From contig CM035304.1 in the NCBI GenBank assembly GCA_002900995.3, positions 3,667,612 through 3,731,611 of the forward strand: DNA of 64,000 nt, read 5' to 3'. The translations under genes were made by a program, and so were the position numbers. Under the pieces are notes generated by a model that had not been told where the DNA came from, made no database searches, and saw only the letters and a list, made by a program, of their open reading frames with translations. This stretch comes from Ganoderma boninense. Lineage: Eukaryota; Basidiomycota; Agaricomycetes; Polyporales; Polyporaceae. Position 1 is the first letter of the stretch; each line of letters begins with the position of its first letter. Of this stretch, positions 31,429-41,960 are shown in pieces.

Positions 31429-34400
31429 TTGCCAGTGTGTCGCACGCCACGTCATCGCCCAGGCCCCTCATTGCCACGTCCCCACATCGTGCCCATGGCT
31501 CTCAGTATGTCATTCATGCCTTCCTACTCCTTCTGTGCCACCCCCATCCTTTCCAAGCCCCAGTGCTTTGCCCAGTGCACTGCCAGCAAGAGGGTGCCCC
31601 CACAGGCCTCCCAGCTCGTCCCCCAGCTCTCCCACATGTGCCAACGCAGGGATATGGCTTTTGGGCCCACCTGCTTGTCATCCCATGCCGTGAGGCCAGA
31701 TGACATCCCCCAGCACACTGCTGGGGTGGCCATGGTCGACCTTCGTTGTCCCTCTGCCCTCCAGGTGTCCCCAGACCACTCCTCTTCACTCTCCAGCCCT
31801 GCTGCAACTATGTGGAACACAGACACGGGTGCCTCGGCCCACATGACCCCCCACAGGCACTGGTTTTGCTCCTACTCGCCCCACAGCATCCCCATCCACC
31901 TCGCCAACTCCCACATCATCTACTCTGCGGATCTCGGCTCTGTGGTCTTCCAGCCGGCGGAGATGGACAGAGTTTTGCCCCCCTGCTATTGTCCTGCACG
32001 ATGTCCTCCATGTCCCTGCCTTGGCCAGCAACCTCCTGTCGATCTTCCACCTCACCCGGGAGAAGGGCTACTCTGTTGAGCTCTCTGCGTCATCTGTGCT
32101 GTTCTACCACCAGGGGCAGCTGCGCTTCAAGGCCCAGGTCAACGAGCACAACGTCGGCTACCTCCTTGGCCACACCCTGTCCCAGTCCAAGTCTGCCATG
32201 TCCGCCTCTACTACCTGCGACGAGGACCTCGCCCTGTGGCACCAGCGCTGCTCCCATGTCAACCTCGACGACCTGCGCTCTGTGGTCAACAAGGAGCTTG
32301 TCAAGGGCCTCACCATCCGCTCCAAGCGTGCCCCCAACGCCATCTGCAAGCCTGCCTGGCTGGCAGGCTCAACCGCCACTCCATCCCTCGTTTTGCCTCC
32401 AGACGGTTTGTTCACCTCGCCCTGGTGCACACGGACCTCAAGGGAAAGCTTGCTGTGCCCACGCCCGAGGGCTACCTCTACTGGATGGTGTTTGTCAATG
32501 ATGCAACACGTTTCTGGGCCCTGGCCTACCTCAAGCGCAAGAGCGACACATTTGCAGCCTTCAAGGTGTACAAGGCATATGCTGAGAACTGCCTGGGGCT
32601 GCACATCAAGGCCACACGGGATGACAAGGGTGGCGAGTACATGGGCCAGGAGTTCATCGACTTCTGCGCTGAGCACGGCATCCACAGGCAGCACACTGAG
32701 CCAGACGAGCCCCACCAAAACGGCGTAGCAGAGCGAGCTAACAGGACAACGTCTGAGGGTGCCACTGCCCTGCTTGCCCAGTCCAAGCTCCCTCCTTCGT
32801 TCTGGTGCCACGCCATCTCCACCTTTGTCCACATGCGCAACTGCATGCCCACATCTGTGCTTGATGGTGGCATTTCCTACACGGCCTGGAAGGGCAATGG
32901 GTGGCAAGCCTGATGTGTCCTATTTCCGCGTTTGGCTGCCTGGCCTACGTGCTCATCCGCAAGAAGGACCGCAAGGCACTGCATCTTCATTGGCTATCCA
33001 GATGGCACCAAGGCCTGGCGGTTCTGGGACCCTGCAGCAAAGAAGGTGATCGTCTCATCTCATGCAGTGTTCAATGAGCAGTGCTTCCCTGGCAACTCGC
33101 CCTTCATCAAGGTGTTTGGCCTGCCCCTCGACGATGTAGACATCCCTGGGGGCCCTGATGATGCAGCACCACCAGATGATGGTGTGCCAGGAGTGCCAGA
33201 GTTGCATGATTAGGGGAGAGATGATGACTATGATGATCCTGCACCTCCTGCGCCTCCAGCTCCTCCTGCTCCTCCTGCACCTCCTGCACCACAGCCTGCA
33301 CCTTCACCACCTCGCCAGCCATCTCCAGCTCGATCGCCTTCACCACCTGCACAACCTCCTGCACCACCTGCACAACTCCCTGCTCGCTCACCATCACCCC
33401 CGGCTCGCTCACCAACGCCTCCACCTGCTCAGCCACCTCCTGCACCAGTTGCTCGCCCCGTTGTGCCATCTGCGCACCAGCAAGCACAAAACCCAGGTTT
33501 CAGGCCCTATCCAGCTCTCGCTCGCAAGCAGCTCCCCTCACGTGCCTCTCGCCCCCAAGGCTCCCTCAACGAGCGTGCCCTTGAACGCCAGAACCTTGTT
33601 CCTCAGCGTCTCCGCATTCGCTCTGTGTCCCCTGCTCCTGCTCCTGCTCCTGCTCCATCTCCTCAGCCTGAACGCTCCTCGTCGCCCGATCCACTCAGAG
33701 CAGGCATTGAGGGCAAGCCAGGAGCACTTTGGGGAGCCCCGGTCGATATCTGAAGTCATGGCACTCGAGCCTGAGGAGCGCAACAAGTGGCTCAAGGCAG
33801 CACAGGAAGAGCTGCAGTCCCTCGTTGAGAACAGCACCTTCGAGCTTGTCCTCCTGCCCCCTGGGCCGCAAGGCCATTGGCTCCACTGGGTGTTCCGGGT
33901 CAAGCGCAACGCAGACGGCTCCATTGAACGCTACAAGGGCTGACTAGTGGCCAAGGGGTTCTCACAGTGCCCTGGCTTCGAGTACAACGAGACCTTTGCT
34001 CCTACGCCCAAGTGGGCCTCCATCCGCGCTATTCCTCACCCTTGCAGCCCTCGAGGACCTCGAGCTGGAGTCAGTCGACATCTCCTCTGCCTACCTCAAT
34101 GGCGAGCTCAAGGAGGAGGTCTACATGCGCCAGCCAGATGCTTTGAGGAGAAGACTCTGCAGTGGGTGTGGCGCCTGTGCAAGGCTCTCTATGGCCTCAA
34201 AAGCAGGCTGGCCGCTGCTGGCACGAGAAGCTGACGAGGTCTCACCAAGCTGGGCTTTGAACGCTCACCTGTGAGCACAGTGTCCTGGGTGTACCTGCAC
34301 GACGTGTGCGTCTTTCATCCCTGTCTTCGTCGACGACATCACACCTGCAGGCAAGGACCAGGCGGCGATCCAGCGAGTCAAGGACGTACCTGCGCAAGCA

Positions 34401-34978
34401 CTTCAAGCTGCGAGACCTGGGCCACGTCGTGGCTCTGGGTGTGCAGATTGAGTTGCGACTGCTCGCAGCGTTCCCTGTCCATCTCGCAGCGCCAGTACTC
34501 CTGACATCCTCGACGATACGGCTCTCTCTAACTGCGACCCAGTCAGCACTCCCATGGACCCGGCCTCCGCCTAGCACAGACATGGCCCCAGTCGCCTGCA
34601 GACATCCGTCGATGCAGGACATCCCCTAACAGCCAGGCAGTCGGCTCCTTGTTTTATCTTGCAGTGGCCACTCGCCCAGACATTGTCGCACTGTGGGCAA
34701 CCTTGCACGCTTCTCACAGCACCCTGGCATGGCGCACTGGAAGCAGTCAAGCACCTGTTCCGCTACATCAAGGGCACCTCGACTACAAGCTCACCTACGC
34801 TCCTCGCCAGAGTCAGAGCTGTTCACCTCCTACACTGACGCAGACCATGCTGGCTGCCCTGACACTGGTCGCTCACCTCTGGCTATGTGATCAAGATGGG
34901 CACTGGGCCATCTCCTGGTCAATCGCCCCAGTCCCTACGTCGCTCTGTCCACCCGAGGCCGAGTTCATCGCTGCAGTT
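31429..34978 (+). pseudogene. Copia pol, multiply disrupted
   Basis: The same domain order as the left copy is readable across shifting frames: WNTDTGASAHMT protease (near 31810), integrase (HTDLKGK near 32430; DDKGGEYMGQEF near 32620), RVT_2 (ESVDISSAYLNGELKEE-type region near 34070), and RNase H ending at AEFIAAV (near 34975). Frame breaks include an extra C near 31980, a damaged pre-integrase/integrase boundary near 32350, and small indels near 32900. A deletion of about 250 bp at 33700 removes the acidic linker present in the left copy. The stop TGA at 33942-33944 is also in the reading frame. This copy cannot make an active polyprotein. Confidence 0.88.
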
Positions 34979-35231
34979 GTTAGGATGTGGTAACCATGCT
35001 TACTCATCCAGCAGGTATTAGTCCCTGAACTGCATAAGCCACTAATGCCCAGTGCATAGCATGAATGCCATATAGACAGGGAGCTACAGTTACACTAAGC
35101 CACACTAGATAAACTGGTGTCTCTATTGAACCCAAGGCCGGATAGCTCAGTGGTAGAGCGTCTGGTGCAAACCAGCAGGTCCTGGGTTCAATCCCTGGCC
35201 TGGTCACTTTTCCACCTTTATCAGTCCCTGG
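34979..35231. other. Foreign segment replacing Copia RNase H end and start of 3' LTR
   Basis: The sequence departs from Copia after the codons for EFIAAV and rejoins it at GGCCATAACGGCGCC inside the 3' LTR. Apart from the tRNA-like stretch, no gene was seen. Confidence 0.7.
35136..35206 (+). tRNA. tRNA-Cys-like sequence (pseudo-tRNA or SINE head)
   Basis: GGCCGGA opens a cloverleaf-like sequence. The A box TAGCTCAGTGG is at 35143-35153, and D-arm GCTC/GAGC pairs. The anticodon arm has a shortened loop containing GCA, and the B box GGTTCAATCC is at 35185-35194. The 3' part CCTGGTC pairs weakly with the 5' end. A TTTT pol III terminator follows at 35208-35211. Wobble pairs and the short loop suggest a tRNA-derived repeat or pseudogene and not a working tRNA. 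It sits in the damaged 3' end of the Copia element. Confidence 0.6.
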
Positions 35232-35435
35232 GGCCATAACGGCGCCAGTAGCACAGTGTTACATACTCTACCTAGCACGTGCTCCATGAGCTGTATCGAC
35301 GCCTCTGTCAGGCTCTGTGTCCTTGACTTTACAGAGCTTGACACAGGTGAGTAGCATAATCTTAGTTTCCAGCAATACAGACTTTACAGAGCTTGACACA
35401 GGCCATTGTGACGTCCTGAGGCCACTGCAGCTACA
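35232..35435 (+). repeat. Partial 3' LTR of right Copia copy
   Basis: The last 204 bp of the LTR are present, including both 23-bp direct repeats and an end CTGCAGCTACA, one base shorter than the 5' LTR end. The first 220 or so bp are missing. Confidence 0.88.
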
Positions 35436-35644
35436 TCTTCGTGTCTCCATTGCAGGGACCCAATCCATGTCATAGCCAAAAGCTGTGCCCCACCAATGTG
35501 CTCAAATCCTTATCTCAATCTACTCCGCACACAACTTCTAAAGCGGCACTAACCGAACATTCTCTCCATGCTTCCAATGCTAGTGAGTGTTGTTTTTTTA
35601 CTTATCACGCACCTGTTTTGGCGAGCACACAGTGTGATACCTGA

Positions 35645-35744
35645 NNNNNNNNNNNNNNNNNNNNNNNNNNNNNNNNNNNNNNNNNNNNNNNNNNNNNNNN
35701 NNNNNNNNNNNNNNNNNNNNNNNNNNNNNNNNNNNNNNNNNNNN
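35645..35744. other. Assembly gap of 100 N
   Basis: The 100 Ns separate the Copia flank (35436-35644, no gene seen) from the next AT-rich transposon relic region. Confidence 0.99.
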
Positions 35745-35848
35745 GTGGGAGATTATACTATGTGCTTGTTTGTATATATAAAACTTATAAATAGAGATGG
35801 TAGTTAACTAATACAATAGAAGCTTCTTAATGTTCCTCATCAATCGTA

Positions 35849-36154
35849 TTGCCAGAAATGGCCTTCTTCAACCAAGTATCATGTATTGTCTACAAGCTAA
35901 AAATTGAAGTAGAAAGTCAAATAACTATTCCAGGTCACCAACAATTATACAGATTGTGTGGAATTGTATACTTTGCTCCCAATCACTTTGTAGCTAAAAT
36001 TGTAGACAAATCAGGTAAAATCTGGTATAATGATGGGTTTGAAATGGGAGAAGAAACAGAGTACATTGGCAACATTGTTAATATGACATCCAAAGATCTA
36101 TTGAAGCATAAAAGATATTCAGCCAGTCTTCTTATGTATACAACAATTTTGTGA
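35849..36154 (+). pseudogene. Fragment resembling a transposon-borne cysteine peptidase
   Basis: This frame of 101 codons contains YRLCGIVYFAPNHFVAKIVD and WYNDGFEMGEETEYIGN. The pattern (aromatic)-x-L-x-G-(I/V)-x-Y-x5-HF followed by W-Y-x-D-G is common in ORFs carried by mushroom transposons. It looks like the His/Asp half of ubiquitin-hydrolase-like peptidases. That likeness is from memory and is an inference. The catalytic Cys part is not visible and may lie in the gap. Confidence 0.4.
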
Positions 36155-37349
36155 GCAGTGTGTGATATAGATATTATATGTACTATTTCTCTTTACTTAA
36201 ATATTAATATATATACTAGTCTTATTTCTCTTTACTTAAATATCAATATATATATATACTACTGTTTAGAGTACTTGTGAATTATACAACTCAGTATAAA
36301 ATATATTAAAATAGTCAATATAACAACATGTATATATACATTGCTATAAGAGCAATGTTGTAATATTTACATATCTGTGCACTCTTGCTGTGTAGCTATA
36401 TCTAGTAATGGCCCACTTTTGACCAAGTCAACTGCTGTCAAAGTGAATGAAGATGTGCTCAATTTGTTTAATCATAGTATAATGACTGATTTACAAGACA
36501 TGTTCTATTGTGTAAATCTATTTGTAACATTATATGAACATGCTTATGATGTTATGATAGAAAAACCTCTTGATAAACATGATGAGCTAGAAGCACATAT
36601 AATTTTGAGCCTAACAGAGGATCATTATTGTTATAACTTGCCTACTGAAGATGAAGTTGCTGCTGTAATTCCTAGATCAGGAAAGAAATAAGAATGTTGA
36701 TCAGCATTGTGACATTGTGTGGCATCTGAGAGAAGGGGGCCTAAAAATGATTAGTCAAATACATCCTTGATATGCTCCTCTTTATTATTTTTTATTTTTC
36801 CAAATGGTGAATAGTGATAGCATAGATATATGCAATCCTTGCCTAGAACTAATCATTCAAAATGTGTCTCAAAGATATTATTATGGTGAATGTCTACATC
36901 TCTGCATTGTTGATAGAGATGTTCATTATTTAGTCCATGGTGGGTGCTGACTCTAGCAATATATGGTAGATGCATAGGCTTCAATCAAAGGTGGCAATCT
37001 GTACTAGATTTAATACAAGCAGAAAAAGATTAGAGCTGATCTCTACCAAGGGTTAGTAGAGGCTGCCTATACTAATACCATCAAGATGTGGCACAGCAAG
37101 ACACTAGAATTGTGCTACCATCATCTCATTTTGGAAGCAGTTGACATATATATCAGCTGTTTTAAGACTTAATGGCAAATTGCCATGAGTTGTGTAAGCC
37201 TGATATATTTCTCACTATGACCGCAAATTCTTGATGGCTAGAAGATAAAGAGCAGTTACTTCAGCTTACAGAAGGTAATCAATCTTGGAAACAACAACCT
37301 GCAGATTACCTTGACATTGTTGTAAGAGTGTTTTATGTCATAAATGGGC

Positions 37350-37445
37350 ATCATGAACTACATATATAGTACCAGCCAAGTGTCAAGCCAAGCTTGGCAT
37401 TGTGTCCTTTTGGTGTAGCTGGTTCAGTGGCTGGTCTGTTTCTAA
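37350..37445 (+). repeat. Helitron 3' end inserted in the Helitron relic
   Basis: On the plus strand this matches the 3' terminal unit of the 7-kb Helitron: CATATATAGTACCAGCC, the hairpin TGTCAAGCCAAGCTTGGCA (37381-37399, one mismatch), GGTTCAGTGGCTGGTCTGTT and CTAA at 37442-37445. The interrupted protein resumes just after it. It is probably a short non-autonomous or truncated copy. Confidence 0.65.
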
Positions 37446-37615
37446 CATTTTACTTTTTTTTAAAAAGCACTTCTCAAAAAAAATCAAAAGTGGGTGTTTT
37501 GGTGAGTTGGCTGCTGATGTTTACATTATTGAATTTCAAAAGTGTAGTCTGCCTCATGTGCACCCACTAATTTTTCAAAAGAACTATATAAAATCAGAGA
37601 TGTAGCTATGGTTGA

Positions 37616-38064
37616 TGTTACGACTGGCTGTCGAGTAAGATCAGGGAGGAGGCTTACAAGACGAGCAAGGGCGTCGACGAGCACTTGTGCAGCGAGAGCG
37701 GAGCAGGGCTCGACAGTCAGGCTGGAGACAAGATTATTGAGCGAGTGAGCGAGAATACAGCGAGGCTTACCTGGAGACAAGAGGTCGAAACTGAGGTCTC
37801 CAGGTAGCGAAGTGGCCTTATATACATGTAGCGGACAATGGGAACCGGGGACAATAGGTAACTATGGACACGGGAACCAGTGGAAGAACAATGGTATGTA
37901 GTACAATGACGACGGGAACAATGGGTAACAGGAGTTATTGTACTGCGAGAACAAGGGACAGGTTTGCTAAACAACGGAGGACAATAAGGACGACGCGGGA
38001 GGCAAACAGTCCAAAAAGGGAAAGAGAGACGCCGGGGTAGGCGCTGAGCGTGCCGTTCATGACA
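37616..38064 (-). repeat. Solo LTR 1 with target duplication GTTGA
   Basis: This 449-bp sequence starts TGTTACGACTGG and ends TTCATGACA on the plus strand, flanked by GTTGA at 37611-37615 and 38065-38069. Its TATA box (TATATAAGG) reads on the minus strand. It splits the Helitron relic between Rep motifs that are adjacent in other Helitrons. Confidence 0.9.
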
Positions 38065-38288
38065 GTTGATAGTATTGTCTCAGCATGTATTTCAAATTGT
38101 GACTCTCAACCACTGCTATATGCTATGATTACAAGATCAATGTTTTATAGACCGTGTGGGCTGAAGTGCAAAGCAGATGATAGCTCTTGCTCAAAGTGGT
38201 ATCTCTATAATTTGACTGATAAATGTTACGAACGCACAGTAAGCAGGCTTACTGCACCTATACTTTTTCCCTTTCATTACTAAAGACC

Positions 38289-38848
38289 TGTTACACTAGG
38301 GAGTAACCGAGTACATAGATCACAAGTACACAGCCCGCAGGCCATAGCCGGCAGTAACCAAGTACATAGATCACAGTACACAGCCCGTGTTGAAAACAGG
38401 CCAGAGACATGAGCAACGACGAGCAGCGAAAAGCGGTAGTGAGACGAGACGGACAACAACTTCAATTGGCAAGACGCAGAACAGCGTGGTACAAGTGGTA
38501 CGGAATAAGGTTTTGGTGTCTGTAGTTACTGTACAGTACCAAGTCTAGAGGCGCTGGCTTACTAGTTTCAACAGCCCGCAGTCCGCAGTACACAGCCCAC
38601 CGTCCGCAGCCTGCAGTCTACAGCCTTGAACCTATAGCTACAGTAACTACCTACATAGCCTGAAACCTTAGGTCCCTACATGTATATAAGGGGCGACACC
38701 TCAGCAGTGACCCTCCAGTTTTCAGTCTCTTGTCTATCCAGCTACTGCTCTGCGAGCAGTACCTTCATACCTCTACGTCCTCTAGACCTAACAAGTCTAG
38801 TATCCAAACTCTAGTCAATCACTAGTCTTTGGTCTAAGGATGTAACAA
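38289..38848 (+). repeat. LTR-like sequence of another family
   Basis: The 560-bp sequence has TGTTAC at one end and GTAACA at the other, a TATA box (TGTATATAAGG near 38682) and a CT-rich stretch after it. It interrupts the Helitron relic between YERTV and LSEDGYLVYAHPNDG. No target duplication was found, and 50 bp before it (38239-38288, starting with GTAAGC AG GCTTAC) are also foreign to the relic, so the edges are uncertain. Confidence 0.55.
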
Positions 38849-40359
38849 TAAAACTACTTTGAGTGAAGATGGCTATCTTGTCTATGCTCACCCTAATGAT
38901 GGATGCACTTTTACAAATGCACAAGATCATGTCTTTACAAATTGTGATGTTTTACCTTACGATACTCAACTTAGTGCAAAATTGAACTGTCATATTAATG
39001 TTGAGATTTGTGCATCTGTAAAAGTTGTCAAGTACATTCATAAATATATCTATTAAAAGCATGCTTGTTGAACTTTGTAGGTTGGTGATGTTGATGAAAT
39101 TAAGAAATATGTAGATGCACACTATATAAGACCTCCTGAGACAATGTGGCATATTCAAAAGTGAGAAATGCATAAAAAACTGCCCTCTGTATACTGTCTA
39201 CCAGTTCATTTACAAAATAAACAAACTGTGTACTTTGACTCTGATGATGTTGCTAGAGAAGTGCTTAAATGTTCTTCATCTACTAAAACTCAGTTAACAG
39301 AGTGGTTTACTGCAAATTGAACTTTTTCTGAACTTGCAGGTAATATTCTATATTTAAGAGTTTTCAAAGTCTTTTGTATAGAATCAGACTGCTCAGAAGT
39401 GGTCAATGCAGTACAGCAATTGAATGTATGTACCTTGTTCGTTCTTCAGCTAGAAAATGCATTTATCTTCACCTTCTATTGATTGTTGCAAAAGGTGCAC
39501 AAGATTGGGCTAATCTTTTGAAAGTAGATGCTGTTCAATAACTAACTTATCAGGCAGCATGCTTAGCAAGAAGCATTTTTGAAAATGACTGAGTAGAGCC
39601 AATGCTTGACTAAGGCTGCTAATATATACCATGGCAGACAGTTAAGAGATCTATGTACTATCATTTTGCTACTTCAGCATTTTGCAGATCCTTTTAGCCT
39701 GTGGTTACAATTTAGGCCTCATTTATGTGATGATCTTAGCCATACTCTGACTTCCAAATCCTACTGAAGATCAAATCTATGATTATGGCCTCTATCTTTT
39801 GAAAAAAAATTTGGAAAAATCAGGCAAGTCATTATCACATTGTCATTTGCCATTGCCTATATTGCTATAGAATGCTATAAACAATTTAATGTTATAGCAA
39901 GAGTTGGATTATAATTCTGAACAACTTAATCGACAGGTTGCCCAAAATTGTACTGGGTTTAACAATGAGCAGAAATGTGACATTGCAAGTGACATAGAAT
40001 TTGTTAAACAAAATCTAGGCAAAAGCTTTTTTTTCATAGTGCTAGAGGTTGTGGTAAAACATTTATATGTACTACAATTGCTGTAGCTGTTCATGCTAGA
40101 AATGGTGTTGCATGTGTTGCATTAACTGTTGCATCATCTAGCATTGCTGCTCTTCTATTGGTTGGTAGTAGAACTGCACATTCCTGCTTCAAGATTCCAA
40201 TTCCTGTGTATAGTGATTCAACTTGCACAATTCATAGAATAGTAGTCTAGCAGCAGTTCAGCAGAGACTGCTATTATTATCTAGGATGAAGTCCCTATGC
40301 AGCACTAGCATGTAGTAGAAGCAGTTGAACAAAGTCTTTGTAATGCTGTAGGCAATGAC

Positions 40360-40829
40360 TGTTACCACTAGCTGTCGAGTAAGATTAGGGAGGCTTACGA
40401 GACAAGCAAGGGTGTTGATGAGTGCTTGTACAGTGAGAGTGGAGCAAGGCTCGACAGTTAGGCTGGGGACAAGAGTGTATTGAGTGAAGTATCTACAAGG
40501 GAAATACGGTGGGGCTTACCTGGGGACAAGAGGTCGAAACTAGGGTCCCCAGGTAGCAGGCTACAGTCCTTATATACATGTGCAGTTCTATGAGAACAGA
40601 GTACAATGGTAACTACAGTTGCGGGAACGGAAAGGGAGAACAATGGTGTAGGGAACAATAGCAACGGGAAACAACAGGGAAACAATGGGGAGACAGGAGC
40701 TATTGTACTTGGAGACAATGTGGGGGGTTTACAATGCTATGGAGGATGATGAGGATGACATTGGAAGTAAACTAATCGAGAAAGGAAACCTGGGTGCTAA
40801 GGTAGGTGCCAAACAGGGTGTTCATAACA
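40360..40829 (-). repeat. Solo LTR 2 with target duplication ATGAC
   Basis: This 470-bp member of the solo LTR 1 family starts TGTTACCACTAGCTGTCGAG and ends TTCATAACA. ATGAC is duplicated at 40355-40359 and 40830-40834. It lies in the helicase part of the relic. Confidence 0.9.
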
Positions 40830-41024
40830 ATGACCATCTTTTTGGTAGTATTACTATGCTATTTTGTAGTGACTTCTGACAGACTTTGCCTGTAGTTCCT
40901 CATAGTTCAAGACCTCATCCTGTTGGGGCCTCTCTTTGCAGATATCCACTTTGAAGGCATATTGCAATGCTACATCCTACTGAAAATATGCAGTTGGAGT
41001 AGTCACCTGAAAGCATACAGTTTG

Positions 41025-41477
41025 TGTCATGAACGGCAGGCTCGGCGCCTACCCCAGCATCTCTCTTTCCATTTTTGGACTGTTTGCCTCCCACGTCATC
41101 CCTATTGTCCTCCATTGTTTAGCAAACCCGTCCCTTGTTCTCAAAGTACAATAACTCCTGTTACCCATTGTTCCCGTTGTCATTGTACCATTGTTCTCCC
41201 ACTGGTTCCCATGTCCATAGTTACCTATTGTCTCCGGCTCCCATTGTCCATTACATGTATATAAGACCTGTACTTTGCTACCTGGAGACCTCAGTTTTGA
41301 CCTCTTGTCTCCAGGTAAGCCTCACTGTATTCTCACTTGTTAGTTACTTGCTCAATACATCTTGTCTCCAGCCTGACTGTCGAGCCCCACTCCACTCTCA
41401 CTGCACAAGTGCTCATTGATGCCCTTGCTCGTCTCGTAAGCCTCCTCCCTGATCTTACTCGACAGCCAGTCATAACA
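41025..41477 (+). repeat. Solo LTR 3 with target duplication GTTTG
   Basis: This 453-bp member of the same family is in the opposite orientation: TGTCATGAACGGC to CCAGTCATAACA. GTTTG is duplicated at 41020-41024 and 41478-41482. A TATA box (TGTATATAAGACC) is near 41254 on the plus strand. Confidence 0.9.
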
Positions 41478-41960
41478 GTTTGCCCAGTGGGTCTTAGAAG
41501 TTGGGGCTAGTACTAACTCTGATGCAGACAAAGTAGATGGTAATGATGGCCAACTCTATCCTACAGAGTTCTTAAATGCTAAATTTATCAGGCCTACCAC
41601 TGGCTAATCTTGCATTAAAAAGGTTGTCTTTTTATGCTGCTTAAAAACCTTGATCCTCAAAATGGCCTTTGTAATAGTACTTGGATAGTGTTGTTGGATA
41701 TTCAACCTTGAGTTTTGCATTGCCAAATATTAGATGGTGATCATGTAGGGAAAGAAGTGTTAATTCCAAAAGAATCACTATTCAGCCATCCTTGGAAGAC
41801 CTTCTTATCTCTCTAAGCAGATGCCAATTTCCTGTTCACCTTGCCTTTGCAATGACTATCAATAAAGCCCAGGGCCAATCTGTGTTGCATGTGGGTCTAG
41901 ATCTTCAGACTGCATCAGGAAAAATGGATTTTCTCCCGAGCTTAGGTGGATGCTCTTAAG

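Larger units (their letters stand above)
30821..35435 (+). mobile_element. Copia-type LTR retrotransposon, right copy, decayed
   Basis: This is the same family as the left copy, in opposite orientation. It has a complete 5' LTR, the same primer site, and a pol region full of frameshifts and deletions. The 3' end is rearranged: pol stops in RNase H near 34978, a 250-bp segment with a tRNA-like sequence follows, and only the last 204 bp of the 3' LTR remain. The 5-bp flanks (GAACC before, TCTTC after) do not match, which fits the rearrangement. Confidence 0.9.
36377..41960 (+). mobile_element. Relic of a second Helitron family, interrupted by insertions
   Basis: Scattered frames in order match a Helitron RepHel protein of a different type from the pair at 16-31 kb. 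They are LPTEDEVAAVIPRSGKK (36650), CHELCKPDIFLTMTANS (37190), LPHVHPLIF with the HUH motif (37549-37572), DSIVSACISNCDSQPLLYAM (38070), SAKLNCHINVEICASVKVVK (38970), VGDVDEIKKYVDAHYI (39085), helicase Walker A SARGCGKTF (40039) followed by SSSIAALLLVGSRTAHSCFK (40140), and the motif near FTLPLQ..SIKPRANLCC (41850). Stops are numerous. Insertions at 37350, 37616, 38289, 40360 and 41025 split the gene. Confidence 0.8.

Noticed and set aside
32158..33487. Minus-strand frames over the right Copia copy
   Set aside because: They are shadows of the plus-strand pol remains, as in the left copy.
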